A DNA stretch of 64,000 bases, taken from positions 62,001 to 126,000 of the forward strand of contig NZ_JAKRRY010000012.1 of assembly GCF_026191675.1 (NCBI RefSeq), in the 5' to 3' direction. A program made the translations under genes and the position numbers. Shown here piece after piece: positions 20,117 through 32,339 of this stretch (within the stretch, counting starts at the first letter, position 1; each line of letters opens with the position of its first letter). This DNA is from Vibrio qingdaonensis. Its GTDB lineage: Bacteria; Pseudomonadota; Gammaproteobacteria; Enterobacterales; Vibrionaceae. The notes beneath the pieces are model-generated. The model did no database searches. It had not been told where the DNA came from and was given only the letters and a program-made list of their open reading frames with translations.

Positions 20117-20843
20117 CGAATACATGTCAGAAAAACTGGCAAAAGCAATTACAAACCCATTATTTCCGGCGCTAGACAGCGCGCTTCGTGCAGGTCGCCA
20201 TATCTCGTCTGAAGATTTGGATAATCATGCGTTATTGTGCGACTTTGAGGTGGAGCTTGCTTCATTCTATCAACGTTACAATACCGAACTTGTCAAAGCT
20301 GCTGAAGGCTTCTTTTACCTGCGACCACGTTCAACCACGTTAATTGGACGTAGCGTATTATCTGAACTTGATATGCTCGTCGGTAAAGTGTTGTGTTTTC
20401 TTTACCTGAGTCCTGAGCGTTTAGCCCATGAAGGCATTTTTACCAATCAAGAGCTTTATGAAGAGCTGCTGTCCTTAGCGGATGAGTCTAAGCTGATGCG
20501 CTTAGTGACCAACCGAGCAACAGGTTCTGATCTTGATAAAGAAAAGTTGTTTGATAAGGTGAAAACTTCACTCAGAAGACTACGTCGTTTAGGTATGACC
20601 ATTTCGATTGGCGATACTGGTAAATTTCGCATCAGCGAAGCGGTATTTCGCTTCGGTGCGGACGTTAGACTTGGCGATGATATGCGCGACGCTCAACTTC
20701 GTTTGATACGAGATGGGGAAGCGGTAGTGGTTCATGCTAAAGAACCAGAACAACAAAGCCTAATTCCAGCAGAAGAAACGCCAACAGCAGAACGACCAAC
20801 AAGCACTGAAACAGAGCAAGGAAAAGACGAGGCAGACTTATGA
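20097..20843 (+). CDS. mukE: Chromosome partition protein MukE
   Basis: MukE is the tandem winged-helix partner of MukF in the MukBEF condensin. The 248-residue product starts [18 protein letters not shown], matching the E. coli N-terminus, so the ATG at 20097 was chosen over one 21 bases upstream. [11 protein letters not shown] and [16 protein letters not shown] are conserved. The last 40 residues are acidic and rich in Glu and Thr, and vary among species. It overlaps mukF by 20 bases and mukB by four, so the three proteins are likely made in coupled translation. Confidence 0.95.
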   Translation: MSSTNIDEYMSEKLAKAITNPLFPALDSALRAGRHISSEDLDNHALLCDFEVELASFYQRYNTELVKAAEGFFYLRPRSTTLIGRSVLSELDMLVGKVLCFLYLSPERLAHEGIFTNQELYEELLSLADESKLMRLVTNRATGSDLDKEKLFDKVKTSLRRLRRLGMTISIGDTGKFRISEAVFRFGADVRLGDDMRDAQLRLIRDGEAVVVHAKEPEQQSLIPAEETPTAERPTSTETEQGKDEADL

Positions 20844-23800
20844 TTGAAAGAGGTAAGTATCAATCAATGACCATGATCAACTGGAACGGCTTCTTTGCGC
20901 GTACCTTTGATATTGATGGTCTGGTAACCACCTTGTCTGGCGGTAATGGTGCGGGCAAATCGACAGCAATGGCGTCATTTATCACGGCTCTAATTCCAGA
21001 TCAGAGTCTACTGCACTTTAGAAACACCACCGAAGCGGGTAGTTCGCAAGCATCGCGTGATAAAGGCTTGTACGGTAAGTTACAACCGGGTACCTGTTAC
21101 TCTGCGCTTGATGTGGTCAACTCTCGTAACCAACGCATTTTGTTTGTGGTTAAATTGCAGCAGGTGGCGGGTCGCGACAAAAAAGTCGACATTAAACCTT
21201 TCATTATTCAAGGTTTACCAAGTCATGTTAAACCGACAGATGTCTTAATTGAAAATGTGTCAGACAACCATGCCCGTGTTCGTCAGATCAACGAAGTCAA
21301 AGATGTCATCGGCGATATGGAAGGAGTGCAATTTAAAGCCTTCAGCTCGATTGTTGAATACCATTCACAGATGTTTGAATTTGGTGTATTACCGAAGAAG
21401 CTGCGTAATAACAGCGATCGTTCTAAATTCTACCGTTTGATCGAAGCATCATTATACGGCGGTATTTCTAGTGCGATTACCCGTTCATTGCGTGACTACT
21501 TGTTACCGCAGAACGGCGGAGTGAAAAAAGCCTTCCAAGATATGGAATCGGCGCTGCGCGAAAACCGCATGACATTGGAAGCCATCAAAACAACGCAAGC
21601 AGATCGTGATCTATTCAAGCATTTGATCACCGAATCAACCCACTACGTTGCCGCGGATTACATGCGTCATGCCAACGAAAGGCGCAATAAGCTAGAGCAG
21701 ACATTAGCCTTGCGTGGTGAGTTGTTTGGCTCTCGTCAGAGCTTAATATCACAAAATGATCTGCTGAATAATGTCCAGCAGTCACTGTCCATGCTGGTGG
21801 AAAGTGAAGCGGGTTTAGAGCAAGATCATCAAGCGGCACAAGATCATTTGCAGTTGGTGCAAAATGCCCTGCGCCAACAAGAAAAAATCGCCCGCTACCA
21901 AGAAGATCTAGAAGAGCTGAATGAGCGTCTAGAAGAACAAGTGATGGTGGTTGAAGAAGCACAAGAGCGTAAATTCATTGCTGAAGAGCAGGCATCGCAA
22001 TCTGAAGAAGAAGTGGATAGCCTTAAAACACAACTGGCTGATTATCAACAGGCGTTGGATGTACAACAAACGCGAACGCTTCAGTATCAACAAGCGGTAC
22101 AAGCATTAGAAAAGGCTCGCCAGTTATTAGGCAGCAACGAGCTGGATGAAAGTAACGCAGCGGCGCAACTTAACCGTCTTAAAACGCAAGAAGCGACAAG
22201 CACCACGAAATTGCTAGAGCTTAAACACCGCGTTGACATGTCTTCGGCAGCGGCAAAACAGTTTGAACTTGCACTATCACTGGTGAAAAAAGTGGTCGGT
22301 GACGTCCGTCGTGACCAAGCATCCGATGTGGCGAAAGATCTGCTGAATAATGCTCAGGCGTACCAACAAGTACTGAACGATGAGACTCAGCTGCGCGCTC
22401 AATATCGAGATGTAGAAAAAGCACTTGAGCGACAAGCGCAGGCGCAACAACTTCGCACTGACATCGAGCAGCAAGGTATCCAAATCAAGACTGAAATGGA
22501 TATTGAGCTAGAAGCAGAAAGTCAGCGTGAACGTGTACTCGAAACCGAGCTTAAGTTAGAAACGTTAAAAGAGCAGCAGCGTGATGTTAAACAGCAAGCG
22601 CAAGGACACAATGCTGACATCGCTCGTTTGGAAGCTCACGCGCCACAATGGATACGTTCATTCAACGCTTTAGAAGCATTGCGTGAGCAATCAGCACTTG
22701 AGTTAGTAGATCGTGCGGATGTGATTGCCTCAATGCAACATATCAATGAGTCTGAGCGCCAAACCGCGACAACAAGAGATACGCTAGCCATTAAGCGTGA
22801 TGAACTAGAGCGTGAAATTGAGCGCCTTGCATCGCCTGGCGGCTCTAATGATCCTCGTTTAAAAGGGTTAGCGGATACCTTAGGCGGCGTATTGTTGTCT
22901 GAAATCTACGATGACATCACGTTGGATGATGCGCCGTATTTCAGTGCAATGTATGGTCCGGCTCGTCATGCGATCGTCGTTTCTAACCTCGATGGTATTA
23001 AAGAGAAACTGGTTGAGCTTGATGACTGCCCAGAAGATTTGTACATCATTGAAGGCGACATAGACGCGTTTGATGACAGCACCTTTGATGCCGATGAGCT
23101 AGGCGGCGCAGTATGCGTTCAGTTAAATGATCGTCAGTTGCGTTATTCTCGCTTCCCAACCATTCCATTGTTTGGGCGTGCCGCTCGTGAGCAACGTTTA
23201 GAGCTGCTTCGAGACCAAAAAGAAGAGACCGTTGAACAGCACGCGAAAGCGGCATTTGATGCACAAAAGCTGCAACGTTTGTATCAAGCATTTAATGCCT
23301 TTGTTGCCGAGCACATGCAGTTGGCATTTGACGCGGATCCTGAGCAAGCTATTGCTCAATCTCGAGAGCAGTTAAGTGTATGTAATCGCCAGCTGAATGA
23401 TTTTAAACAACAAGAGCAGCAGGTTGCCTCACAGTTTAAGCAAGCAAAGCAGACGGTGGTTTTATTAGATCGCCTGATGATGTCGGCGAGCATTTTGTTT
23501 GATGAGACTCTGACAGAACGATTCGATGCATTACGCACGCGCATCGAAGAGTTAAATACCGCGAAGCAGTTTATTTCAGCGCACGGTCAAACTGTGACGC
23601 AATTAAGCAATGTTGCTAACGCGCTAGAGAGCGATCCAGAGCAATTTGAAGCGCTGGAAAGTGAATATCAATCGTTGGATAGCGCTTTACAGTCGCTAAA
23701 AGGACAAATCTTTGCTGTGGCTGATTTAGCCGAGCGTCGTCCGCACTTTGCTTATGCCGACTCTGTTGAGATGCTGAGTAAAAGCAGTGAGCTGAGTGAG

Positions 23801-25288
23801 CAATTAAAGACGAAGTTGGTGCAAGCTGAAGACGCTCGTCGTCGTTTACGTGATGGCTTGAAACAAGCTCAAGAGCAATCAAACCAGTACAACCAAGTTA
23901 TGGCATCGCTTAAGAGTTCATATCAAGCGAAATTAGAGACGGTTCAAGAGTTTAAAATTGAATTGCAAGACTACGGTGTTGTTGCCGATGACACCGCCTT
24001 TGAACGTGCTGAAAAGCGCCGTGATGAGCTGCATTTAGCATTGCAAACGTCTCGTACTCGTAAGAGCGAATACGAGAAAACCATTACCGCCACAGAGCTG
24101 GAGATGAAGGGGCTCGCTAAGCGTCTGAAAAAAGCTCAAAAAGAGTACGTAGAATTGCGTACTTATGTGGTGGCTGCGAAAGCAGGCTGGTGTAGTGTCC
24201 TGCGTTTGGCAAAAGAAAATGACGTAGAGCGTCGATTGCATCGTCGTGAGCTGGCGTATTTAAGCGCCAATGAGCTGCGTTCAATGTCGGATAAATCATT
24301 AGGGGCGCTGCGTTTAGCTGTCGCGGATAATGAGAATCTTCGTGATGCATTACGTTTATCGGAAGACAATGCCAAACCTGAGCGCAAGGTATTGTTCTAT
24401 ATTGCCGTATACCAACACCTTCGAGAGCGTATTCGCCAAGATATTATTCGTACCGATGATCCGGTTGAAGCTATCGAAGAAATGGAAGTGGAGCTGGCTC
24501 GTTTAACCGAAGAGCTGACGCAGCGTGAAAACCGCCTTGCATTAAGTTCTGAGTCTGTTTCAAGCATCATTAAAAAGACCATTCAACGTGAGCAGAACCG
24601 CATCCGCATGCTCAACCAAGGGTTGTCTAATATCCACTTTGGACAGGTGAAAGGCGTACGCCTTAACGTTAAAGTTCGTGAAAGTCATGAGCAGCTTCTT
24701 GAAGCGCTGACGAGAGAGCACTCGGACTTGTTTGAAACCATGCGCTACACCTTCTCTGAAGCGATGGCGAAGTTGTTCCAACGCGTTAACCCACATATTG
24801 ATATGGGGCAACGCTCACCACAAGTATTAGGCGAAGAGCTACTTGATTATCGTAATTACCTAGAGCTTAGCGTAGAAGTGAACCGTGGCTCTGATGGTTG
24901 GTTACAAGCCGAGTCTGGTGCGCTCTCCACAGGTGAAGCGATCGGTACGGGTCAATCTATCTTATTGATGGTGGTTCAGAGCTGGGAAGAGGAATCAAGA
25001 CGATTACGCAGTAAAGATATTGTGCCATGTCGTCTCCTGTTCTTAGATGAAGCGGCCCGTTTGGATGCGAAATCTATTGCGACGCTGTTCGAGCTTTGTG
25101 ATCGCCAAGGAATGCAGCTATTAATTGCCGCGCCAGAAAACATCAGCCCAGAAAAAGGCACCACGTATAAGCTTGTACGTAAAGTGTTTAAAGACCACGA
25201 GCATGTACACGTCGTTGGTCTACGCGGTTTTGGTGAGACGAAACAAGCAGAACAGATAAAAGAGCTTGAAGAGCAGATATTAGGCTAA
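20840..25288 (+). CDS. mukB: Chromosome partition protein MukB (SMC-like ATPase)
   Basis: MukB is the SMC-like ATPase of the MukBEF condensin, which extrudes DNA loops. The 1482-residue product matches the family length. Walker [10 protein letters not shown] is at 34-42. Long coiled coils flank a hinge near residues 650-780 (for example [11 protein letters not shown]). The ABC signature region LSTGE lies at 1362-1366. Walker B is LLFLDEA with Asp1403 and Glu1404. It is the last gene of the cmoM-mukFEB operon and is followed by a strong terminator. No key residue is missing. Confidence 0.98.
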   Translation: MIERGKYQSMTMINWNGFFARTFDIDGLVTTLSGGNGAGKSTAMASFITALIPDQSLLHFRNTTEAGSSQASRDKGLYGKLQPGTCYSALDVVNSRNQRILFVVKLQQVAGRDKKVDIKPFIIQGLPSHVKPTDVLIENVSDNHARVRQINEVKDVIGDMEGVQFKAFSSIVEYHSQMFEFGVLPKKLRNNSDRSKFYRLIEASLYGGISSAITRSLRDYLLPQNGGVKKAFQDMESALRENRMTLEAIKTTQADRDLFKHLITESTHYVAADYMRHANERRNKLEQTLALRGELFGSRQSLISQNDLLNNVQQSLSMLVESEAGLEQDHQAAQDHLQLVQNALRQQEKIARYQEDLEELNERLEEQVMVVEEAQERKFIAEEQASQSEEEVDSLKTQLADYQQALDVQQTRTLQYQQAVQALEKARQLLGSNELDESNAAAQLNRLKTQEATSTTKLLELKHRVDMSSAAAKQFELALSLVKKVVGDVRRDQASDVAKDLLNNAQAYQQVLNDETQLRAQYRDVEKALERQAQAQQLRTDIEQQGIQIKTEMDIELEAESQRERVLETELKLETLKEQQRDVKQQAQGHNADIARLEAHAPQWIRSFNALEALREQSALELVDRADVIASMQHINESERQTATTRDTLAIKRDELEREIERLASPGGSNDPRLKGLADTLGGVLLSEIYDDITLDDAPYFSAMYGPARHAIVVSNLDGIKEKLVELDDCPEDLYIIEGDIDAFDDSTFDADELGGAVCVQLNDRQLRYSRFPTIPLFGRAAREQRLELLRDQKEETVEQHAKAAFDAQKLQRLYQAFNAFVAEHMQLAFDADPEQAIAQSREQLSVCNRQLNDFKQQEQQVASQFKQAKQTVVLLDRLMMSASILFDETLTERFDALRTRIEELNTAKQFISAHGQTVTQLSNVANALESDPEQFEALESEYQSLDSALQSLKGQIFAVADLAERRPHFAYADSVEMLSKSSELSEQLKTKLVQAEDARRRLRDGLKQAQEQSNQYNQVMASLKSSYQAKLETVQEFKIELQDYGVVADDTAFERAEKRRDELHLALQTSRTRKSEYEKTITATELEMKGLAKRLKKAQKEYVELRTYVVAAKAGWCSVLRLAKENDVERRLHRRELAYLSANELRSMSDKSLGALRLAVADNENLRDALRLSEDNAKPERKVLFYIAVYQHLRERIRQDIIRTDDPVEAIEEMEVELARLTEELTQRENRLALSSESVSSIIKKTIQREQNRIRMLNQGLSNIHFGQVKGVRLNVKVRESHEQLLEALTREHSDLFETMRYTFSEAMAKLFQRVNPHIDMGQRSPQVLGEELLDYRNYLELSVEVNRGSDGWLQAESGALSTGEAIGTGQSILLMVVQSWEEESRRLRSKDIVPCRLLFLDEAARLDAKSIATLFELCDRQGMQLLIAAPENISPEKGTTYKLVRKVFKDHEHVHVVGLRGFGETKQAEQIKELEEQILG

Positions 25289-25316
25289 GATCTAATCGGA
25301 TAAAATAGAGCTAGAA

Positions 25317-25354
25317 AGAGGCGTGACACGGTAAGGGTCACGCCTCTTTTTTTT
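25317..25354 (+). terminator. Rho-independent terminator after mukB
   Basis: AGAGGCGTGAC and GTCACGCCTCT form an 11-bp stem followed by eight T. Confidence 0.95.
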
Positions 25355-25444
25355 GATAGCCACCTTGTATCTTGAATGGTTTCGTATTTGAATAAAATAT
25401 CATTATCTACAGTATGTTATCGGCGTTAGCATGTAGGAGTCTGT

Positions 25445-26470
25445 ATGGTCGTATTTAGTATAGTGTCACTCATCGTCTTGGTGGTGTTATTCAATTTTTG
25501 GGGCGTCAGAATTCGTCATCAAGGTATGCAACCCATTCCAAGAGATAAGTTCGAAGCCGCTCAACAACGCATTGTGATAACACAGGACGGTCGTCAGGTC
25601 GCTTATTGTGTTTACGGCAGTGATGACCCAAACGCGCCAGTTGTTATTAATATGCACGGTTCCGGGTTAGAAGCGGGTTTTGAGCGAGCAACGTATGAGG
25701 CGGTTTGTGAGGCGCTAGAGTGTCGAGGGATCGCGATAAGCTTACCCGGTTGCGGGTTTAGTGACGAAAAACCCGGTCGCAGAGTGGTAGATTGGCCTGC
25801 TGAAGATTTAGACGCGGTGTTAACCGCGGAACGTATTGGTGAGTTTCATATTACGGGTCATTCGCAAGGGACGCCTCATGCGATGGCGGCGGCTTTACAT
25901 TTTCAGGAGCGTTGTATTGGTTTAGGCCTTAATGCACCACTATTACCCACGGTACTTTGTGAAGAACTTGGCACAGGGGCGACCATAGGAACGGGAGGGA
26001 CGCCAACATCGTCAAAGTTAAAACAGGTGACGATGGGCTGGTATTTTTCAGTGTTCCGCATTGTGTTTGGTGTGCTACCAGCCAGCCTCGCCAGTATGCC
26101 AATTCGTAAGGGGTTCCCTAAAGTTAACGCCGATAAAGCGCTTATTGAACGCTTTGAAAGTTCGATGCGTCGTTCTGTTGTAAGGGGAACAACCGGGGCG
26201 ACATGGGAATCAGCGCAAGACACCTGCTTTGACTGGGGTTTTGATGTTAAGAATCTCCAATGTACTAATGCGTGCGTATGGCATTCTGATGATGATTCTG
26301 CGATTCCATTTGAACAAGGTAAATGGTTAGCCACACATTTGTCAGCAGACTATAAGCATGAGGCGGAAGGGTATGGTCATATGACGTATTGTGCTGGGCA
26401 ATACCAAATACCAGAGAAATCGATTGTTGCAGCGCTTCTCAATGGCGCGGCTAAACCCAAGCAAACCTAA
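25445..26470 (+). CDS. Membrane-anchored alpha/beta hydrolase
   Basis: The 341-residue product begins with a hydrophobic segment (about residues 1-21, VFSIVSLIVLVVLFNFWG) that probably anchors it in the inner membrane or acts as an uncleaved signal. The hydrolase fold follows. NMHGSG gives the oxyanion loop, GHSQG has nucleophile Ser140, Asp282-284 in HSDDDSAIP offers the acid, and His312 in GYGHMTY is the base. The substrate is not recognisable. It is a single-gene unit between two terminators. Confidence 0.85.
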   Translation: MVVFSIVSLIVLVVLFNFWGVRIRHQGMQPIPRDKFEAAQQRIVITQDGRQVAYCVYGSDDPNAPVVINMHGSGLEAGFERATYEAVCEALECRGIAISLPGCGFSDEKPGRRVVDWPAEDLDAVLTAERIGEFHITGHSQGTPHAMAAALHFQERCIGLGLNAPLLPTVLCEELGTGATIGTGGTPTSSKLKQVTMGWYFSVFRIVFGVLPASLASMPIRKGFPKVNADKALIERFESSMRRSVVRGTTGATWESAQDTCFDWGFDVKNLQCTNACVWHSDDDSAIPFEQGKWLATHLSADYKHEAEGYGHMTYCAGQYQIPEKSIVAALLNGAAKPKQT

Positions 26471-26474
26471 TGGA

Positions 26475-26506
26475 AAAAGGGTTGACTTGATAGTCAACCC
26501 TTTTGG
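26475..26506. terminator. Bidirectional terminator between the hydrolase and the RND operon
   Basis: AAAAGGGTTGAC and GTCAACCCTTTT form a 12-bp stem around a six-base loop. It lies between convergent genes. Confidence 0.92.
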
Positions 26507-26543
26507 ACGCTTTGACGTGATTTGCTATGCAAGCGCTTCAGTA

Positions 26544-29500
26544 CTAGCGAACTTCGGAATTAACAGTAAGAGGTGCGGCTTTACCATGGCGCTCCCTTAG
26601 GCGTTGTAGCATCACCCAGATAACCGGCACGATTAAACACCCCAGCACGGTTGCGGCGAGCATGCCGCCGAACGTACTATAACCAACCGCGCGTCGGGCA
26701 CCGTCACCAGCACCTGTGGCAATGACGAGCGGAATGACACCTAGGATAAAGGAGAACGCAGTCATTAATACGGCTCTAAAGCGCAATTTTGTTGCCGCAA
26801 TAGCAGCATCGACAATTGACAGCCCTTTAGTTTCACGTAACTCTTTGGCAAATTCGACAATGAGTATGGCATTACGACTTGCCATTCCGACCATCAATAC
26901 CAAGCCCACTTGCGTGTAGATATTAATATCGCCATCCATTAGCCAAGTGTGGAGCAGGGCACCGAAAATGGCCGTTGGCACACACATAATAATCGCCAGT
27001 GGTGTCACCCAAGATTCGTACTGCGCCACAAGGAACAAAAAGGTAAACAACATAGCCATGGCGAACATAATCGGTGCCGCATTGCCTGCTTTTTGCTCTT
27101 GGTAGGTTAGCCCTGACCAATCGTATTTGTAGCCTGCAGGTAAGCTTTCATCGGCGATTTTTGCCATGGCTGCTACCGCTTCTCCTGAGCTGTATCCCGG
27201 AGCTGCGACACCATTAATCATCAGTGAACTATACAGATTAAAGCGTTCAACCGCTTCTGGGCCCAGCGTATTATTTACTGTAATCAGTGAGTTAAGAGGC
27301 ACCATCTTTCCATCAAGAGAACGAACGTAAAAACTTGAAATGTCGCTGCTTTTGGCGCGACTGCCGGCTTCGGACTGCAAGAATACTTTGTAGTTTCGAC
27401 CAAACTCTGTGAAGTCATTGACATAAAGACCGCCGAGGTAGGTTTGCAATGTCATATAGACAGACTCAAGGCTTACATTAGTGGCTTTGATTTTGTCTCT
27501 ATTGAGCTTTACTTCTACTTGAGGTGTATTGGCGCGAAACATGGTGTAAGCCAAGTCAATGGCTGGATGCGCCATCGCTTGTTGCATCAAATTGTCGCCG
27601 ACTTCAGCTAATGATTGAGATGAGCGTCCCATGGTATCTTCAAGGCGCATTTCAAACCCTGAGTTCATTCCAAGCGCAGGAATAGCGGGAGAAAAGAAGC
27701 TAATGATCTCAGCATGCTTGATGGAATCAAGTTTGGTTTGAACGCGCTCCATGATGGCTTTCATGTGCATGGTTGTGTCTTTACGCTGTTGCCAATGGTC
27801 AAGGTTAACAATCATCATTGCAGAGTTAGAAGCAGCGGCATTACCAAGTAAGCTAAAACCGGGAGCCGACACGACACTGGACACCCCTTCTTCCGATTGC
27901 ACAATGTCAATTGCATCACGGGTAATCTGCTCGGTACGTGCAAGCGACGCCGCTTGTGGCAGTTCTACGTTAATGAAAAAGCTGCCAGAATCTTCATCGG
28001 GTAGGAAGCCACTTGGCATGTGATAGCCCATCATTACGATGGCCGCAATCATGACGCCAAAGCACGCTATGCTTAGCGCCAAGCGTCTGATCATCAGCGA
28101 TACCGTCACGCCAAGCCCTGTTGTGGCTTTTTCTAATCCGTGATTGAATGCTTGCAACCATTTGCCGGGCTTAGGGCCGCCGGGGCGCATTAAAATGGCG
28201 GCAAGGGCAGGGGTAAGGGTTAAGGCATTTATCGTTGAAATGGCGATAGAAACCGATAGCGTAATACCAAATTGCTGATACAGCTGACCTGTCAGTCCGG
28301 GCATCATGGTAACGGGACCAAATACTGCAAACAGCACTAAAGCAGAAGCAAGAATAGGCGCGGTCACTTCTCGCATGGCTTTTAGTGTGGCATCCATTGG
28401 TGAAAGATGCTCTTCTGCCATTAAACGTTCAACGTTCTCAACCACAATAATAGCGGCGTCGACAACAGCGCCAATCGACAATACGAGACCAAGCAGTGTC
28501 AGCATGTTCATCGACATCCCCATCACTTTCATGGCAGCAAAAGTGGCAATGACAGAGACAGGAATCGCAATCACCGGAATGATGGTGGTGCGCCAATCTT
28601 GAAGGAAAACGTACGTTACCGCCGTGACGAGAAGAACCGCAATGATGAGGGTTTCGAACACCTCTGCGATAGAGACTTTAACGAACTCGGTCTGGTTGTA
28701 TGGAATTGAGTAGTCAATACCTTGCGGAAAGCGTGACTTGAGCTCTTCCATTTTGTCATCAATGCCAGAGGATATATCCAACGCGTTGGCTCCTGGCGCT
28801 TGGTAAATCGCAAGTAACGCGGCATCTGATTGGTTATACATCGCTTTGACGATGTACTGTTGAGAACCTAGCTCCACCTTGCCCACGTCCGAAATGCGAA
28901 CTAATTTACCTTGCTTGTCAGATTTGACCACGATGTCGTCAAACTGTTCGGCGTTACTTAATCGTCCTTCAGTGCGTACCACCATTTGAAACGGTGAAGA
29001 TTGCTCAGCATAGGGCGCAGCACCCACCATACCAGCAGGGCGGATGACATTCTGCTCGCCAATGGCGGCAGCCACATCTTCAGGTACAATACCAAGGCTT
29101 GCCATTTTTAGCGGATCAAGCCAAATACGCATCGCGTATTCCATGTCGCCGATATTACGTACCTTTGAAACCCCAGCCACCCGCGCGAGCTCGTCTTTAA
29201 TATTCATGTTGGCGTAGTTGTTGAGAAATAGCCCGTCTTGGCTTTGATCTGGCGAGTGCACCAAAACGGCCATCATAATGTTGGACGCGGTCTTTTCAAC
29301 TTTGACACCTGAACGTTTCACTTCTTCAGGTAACTTCGCCATTGCACGGTTGACTCGGTTTTGTACTAATATTTGTGCCTTGTCAGCATCAAAACCGACT
29401 TCAAAGGCTACGGTCAGCAAGTAGTTGCCGTCGCCAGCGGATTTAGATTTCATGTAAATCATGCCTTCGACACCGTTAACCTCTTTCTCTATTTCGGTTG

Positions 29501-29684
29501 CAACGGTATCTCGCAGCACTTCGGCGTTTGCGCCGGTAAATTCCGTGGTCACTTCAATTTCAGGTGGCGCGACATTTGGGTACTGTTCGACGGGGGCATT
29601 AAGTAGTGCAACCAGACCGATGATGGTCATCAAGATACTCAGTACGATGGAGAACTTGGGACGACGGATAAAAAATTCAACCAT
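26544..29684 (-). CDS. RND efflux pump inner-membrane subunit (HAE1 type, unusual relay residues)
   Basis: The 1046-residue product is a full-length AcrB/MexF-like RND transporter. [16 protein letters not shown] at the N-terminus, [17 protein letters not shown], and two blocks of TM2-6 and TM8-12 are visible. The pump should expel drugs or other compounds using proton flow. In AcrB the relay uses Asp407, Asp408 and Lys940. Here TM4 reads [16 protein letters not shown], so the pair is Asp409-Ala410, and TM10 reads ASRNAIL, so the lysine is Arg937. The membrane-fusion gene lies five bases upstream. No outer-membrane factor or regulator gene is adjacent; TolC could serve. Confidence 0.92.
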   Translation of the reverse strand: MVEFFIRRPKFSIVLSILMTIIGLVALLNAPVEQYPNVAPPEIEVTTEFTGANAEVLRDTVATEIEKEVNGVEGMIYMKSKSAGDGNYLLTVAFEVGFDADKAQILVQNRVNRAMAKLPEEVKRSGVKVEKTASNIMMAVLVHSPDQSQDGLFLNNYANMNIKDELARVAGVSKVRNIGDMEYAMRIWLDPLKMASLGIVPEDVAAAIGEQNVIRPAGMVGAAPYAEQSSPFQMVVRTEGRLSNAEQFDDIVVKSDKQGKLVRISDVGKVELGSQQYIVKAMYNQSDAALLAIYQAPGANALDISSGIDDKMEELKSRFPQGIDYSIPYNQTEFVKVSIAEVFETLIIAVLLVTAVTYVFLQDWRTTIIPVIAIPVSVIATFAAMKVMGMSMNMLTLLGLVLSIGAVVDAAIIVVENVERLMAEEHLSPMDATLKAMREVTAPILASALVLFAVFGPVTMMPGLTGQLYQQFGITLSVSIAISTINALTLTPALAAILMRPGGPKPGKWLQAFNHGLEKATTGLGVTVSLMIRRLALSIACFGVMIAAIVMMGYHMPSGFLPDEDSGSFFINVELPQAASLARTEQITRDAIDIVQSEEGVSSVVSAPGFSLLGNAAASNSAMMIVNLDHWQQRKDTTMHMKAIMERVQTKLDSIKHAEIISFFSPAIPALGMNSGFEMRLEDTMGRSSQSLAEVGDNLMQQAMAHPAIDLAYTMFRANTPQVEVKLNRDKIKATNVSLESVYMTLQTYLGGLYVNDFTEFGRNYKVFLQSEAGSRAKSSDISSFYVRSLDGKMVPLNSLITVNNTLGPEAVERFNLYSSLMINGVAAPGYSSGEAVAAMAKIADESLPAGYKYDWSGLTYQEQKAGNAAPIMFAMAMLFTFLFLVAQYESWVTPLAIIMCVPTAIFGALLHTWLMDGDINIYTQVGLVLMVGMASRNAILIVEFAKELRETKGLSIVDAAIAATKLRFRAVLMTAFSFILGVIPLVIATGAGDGARRAVGYSTFGGMLAATVLGCLIVPVIWVMLQRLRERHGKAAPLTVNSEVR

Positions 29685-29689
29685 TTGAG

Positions 29690-30808
29690 TTATCCTTCTT
29701 CCGTCATGGCAGCATCCACGATGGTTCCCGGTTTCACCTTTTGCAGCCCATCGACAACAATATGTTCGCCCAGCGTCAGGCCTGACTCAACTAAAAAGAT
29801 ATCGCTCAATTGCTGATACCACTTAAAGTACTTTTTTTGCACGGTGGCTTGCGAATCCACGGCATAGACAAAGTGTCCACCTTGATCATATTGAACGGCT
29901 TTGCTCGGTACTGACAAAGAAGCAATGGAATCATCAACCACTTCAACGGTGACATATTGTCCCGGTAATAAAAGGAGCTGTGGGTTAGGGAAGTTAAGAC
30001 GAACGGTGATCGTACCCGTTTCAACATCCACGCGGTTATCGACAAAACCGACTTGGCCTGCGTGAGGGTAGCGAATTCCGTTCGCTAATTTTAGATTGAC
30101 ATCAAAGTCGCTGGCATGGCTTTGATTCAAGATCATTGCTTTTTGAAATTCGGCTAATCCAGAGGTTTCATTGACCGAAATATTGACCCAAGTGGTGTCG
30201 AGTTTGACCACGGTTGTTAGCGGCTGTCCTTCAGGTGTGACGATGTCACCTAAGCTGTATTCAGAGTTACTCACGCGGCCCTTAATTGGGCTAGTGATTT
30301 GTGTCCAGTCGAGCTCGAGCTGGGCTTTATCAAATTCAGAATTCGCGATTTCATAACTGGCCAACGCGGTGGTGTGCTCAAGTTGAATTTCTTCGAACTC
30401 TAGTGGGCTTAATGAGCCTTCACTGTGAAGTTTGCTTGCTCTTGTCAGGGTACGCTTGGCTTGGGCGAGTTGTGCCTTGGTTTTGGCTCGCTCGGCTTTA
30501 GCGGCGTTCAATCTAACCTGAAATGGCTTTGGATCCAGCTCATACAATAGCTCGCCTTTTTCCACATCCGCGCCTTCAGACACCGCTTTGTGAATAAGGC
30601 GCCCGGATACCAGTGGTCTAATTTGCACATCTTCGGGAGCACGAGTTCGACCGACATATTCGGTGATGGGGAAAGTGTCACTTTGTGATACGGCGATAGT
30701 ATTCACGCTGACAGGAGACACAGAAGCAACAGTTGCGTTGTCAGTATCACAGCCAAAGAGAAAGGTTAACGAAAATGTTAAGGCTGCATATAGAACGGAT
30801 TTGGTCAT
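29690..30808 (-). CDS. RND periplasmic adaptor (membrane fusion protein)
   Basis: The 372-residue product is a periplasmic lipoprotein: the lipobox LFGC ends at Cys20. It has the layout of an HlyD/AcrA adaptor, with a barrel-sandwich start ([20 protein letters not shown]), a coiled-coil hairpin rich in Ala, Glu and Lys ([15 protein letters not shown]), and a membrane-proximal barrel ([13 protein letters not shown]). It would link the RND pump encoded downstream to an outer-membrane channel. The gene is first in the operon and the gap to the pump gene is five bases. Confidence 0.92.
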   Translation of the reverse strand: MTKSVLYAALTFSLTFLFGCDTDNATVASVSPVSVNTIAVSQSDTFPITEYVGRTRAPEDVQIRPLVSGRLIHKAVSEGADVEKGELLYELDPKPFQVRLNAAKAERAKTKAQLAQAKRTLTRASKLHSEGSLSPLEFEEIQLEHTTALASYEIANSEFDKAQLELDWTQITSPIKGRVSNSEYSLGDIVTPEGQPLTTVVKLDTTWVNISVNETSGLAEFQKAMILNQSHASDFDVNLKLANGIRYPHAGQVGFVDNRVDVETGTITVRLNFPNPQLLLLPGQYVTVEVVDDSIASLSVPSKAVQYDQGGHFVYAVDSQATVQKKYFKWYQQLSDIFLVESGLTLGEHIVVDGLQKVKPGTIVDAAMTEEG

Positions 30809-31321
30809 TTAAATCTCCAAGCCACAAAATCCAAAGAGTCATTAAAGCAATTACCATTACTTTATATGTGTAGACCTAATATTTCAGGGTCGTGATTGAC
30901 GACGAGCTGTGAGACTGTTCATGCTAAGAAACGCAGTGTTGGTCGCACATTATTAGGCGCGGCAAATATAAAGGGTGAGAAGTCGAAGGCGCAGTGAATT
31001 AATGCAAATATAAATTTACCTATAGATCAGGCTTTTAGTGTGGTGTTAAGGGTTTGAGCTCGTGGAGTGAGGGTTGTTAACACGCTAACGGATTGTTTTG
31101 ATAGATTAATGCTTGATTGCCAGGAAGGTTATGGATGGCGTGCTATTGTCTGGGTGAATGCTAAATGGTTTGGTATTTTTGATGTTTTGCAGATAAGTGA
31201 CTGATACTTAATAATTTACTTGATGTGTGATTTTTTAATGATTCTAGAGGAAAGAAATCGAAAAGTGAGATCTAGCGCAAACATGATGTGGTGTAATCGG
31301 TTTGCCAGTACTTTTATCAAA
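30809..31321. other. Intergenic region upstream of the RND operon
   Basis: About 510 bases are free of recognisable genes. It must hold the adaptor gene promoter. A short frame near 31220 has no protein-like features. No clear regulator palindrome, repeat or RNA gene was seen. Confidence 0.45.
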
Positions 31322-31353
31322 AAAACGGTGGGCAATAACCCACCGTTTTGTTC
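31322..31353 (-). terminator. Rho-independent terminator after the ATP-grasp gene
   Basis: AAAACGGTGGG and CCCACCGTTTT pair around a short loop. It has A and T runs on both sides and follows the minus-strand operon. Confidence 0.88.
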
Positions 31354-31364
31354 TGTTTTACTGG

Positions 31365-32336
31365 CTACTCGTTATGGTGGCCAAACATTTTTGCCGCATA
31401 CTCAACACGTTCTTCCGGTGTTGGGTAGTCAAATGGGTTTGGTGTCCCAAGTGATTCAATATGCTGTAGGCGAGGGAGTAAGCCACACCCGTTAGCAATC
31501 TGAATGGCTAAGCCAGGACGTGCGTTAAGCTCTAATACCATCGGACCTTCTTCACGGTCAAGCACCATATCGGTACCCATGTAACCAAGCGTTGTCATTT
31601 CATACGCGCTAGAGGCAAGTGTCAGCAGACGCTTCCAGTGAGGCACCACCAACGTTGCCAGTTCTTTACCGGTATCAGGATGCAATGTCACGGGTTGGTC
31701 ATATTGCACCGCACGAACCGCTTTACCGGTTGCGATGTCAATACCTACCCCTACCGCGCCTTGGTGCAAGTTGGCTTTACCGTCAGACATTGAGGTAGAG
31801 AGTCGCATCATGGCCATAACGGGGTAGCCTTGGAATACAATGATTCGTACATCAGGCACACCCTCATAACTGAAGCCGTCAAAACAGTCATCAAATTTGA
31901 TAAGGTTTTCAACGACGGCTACGTCGTTCTTGCCACCAAGAGAGAACAAACCAGCAAGAGCGTTACTGATGTGGCGCTCTACATCGACTTCGTTAATCGT
32001 TGCACCAGAGGGTTTAGTGTAAACACCATCTTTGTGCTCAGTGACGACCAATATGCCTTTACCACCACTACCTTGAGCGGGCTTAATCACAAAGCCAGGC
32101 CAGTCTTTCACCATCTTGTGAACTTTTTTAACTTCAGCTTGGCTACGAATGACGCCGATAAGGGCAGGCGTTGTTGCGCCTGCTTTTTCAGCGATGATCT
32201 TCGTTTGCAGCTTGTCATCAACCAGCGGATACTTAGAGCGATCATTGTACTTACTAATGTAGCTATGATTGCGCTTGTTCATTCCCATAATGCCACGTTC
32301 GCGTAGCTTGAACGGACTGGTAATCTTATTCAACAT
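31365..32336 (-). CDS. ATP-grasp ligase (RimK/alpha-L-glutamate ligase-like)
   Basis: The 323-residue product is an ATP-grasp enzyme. FVIKPAQGSGGKGILVV is the nucleotide-binding loop region, LELNARPGLAIQIANG carries the metal-binding Glu/Asn pair, and GTDMVLDREEGP precedes it. Such ligases join an amino acid or peptide to a carboxylate through an acyl phosphate; RimK is the best-known relative. The substrate here is unknown. It starts four bases after the stop of the 7TM transglutaminase gene with GGAGG upstream. There is no signal, so the product is cytoplasmic. It is the last gene of a likely three-gene unit. Confidence 0.85.
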   Translation of the reverse strand: MLNKITSPFKLRERGIMGMNKRNHSYISKYNDRSKYPLVDDKLQTKIIAEKAGATTPALIGVIRSQAEVKKVHKMVKDWPGFVIKPAQGSGGKGILVVTEHKDGVYTKPSGATINEVDVERHISNALAGLFSLGGKNDVAVVENLIKFDDCFDGFSYEGVPDVRIIVFQGYPVMAMMRLSTSMSDGKANLHQGAVGVGIDIATGKAVRAVQYDQPVTLHPDTGKELATLVVPHWKRLLTLASSAYEMTTLGYMGTDMVLDREEGPMVLELNARPGLAIQIANGCGLLPRLQHIESLGTPNPFDYPTPEERVEYAAKMFGHHNE

Positions 32337-32339
32337 AGA

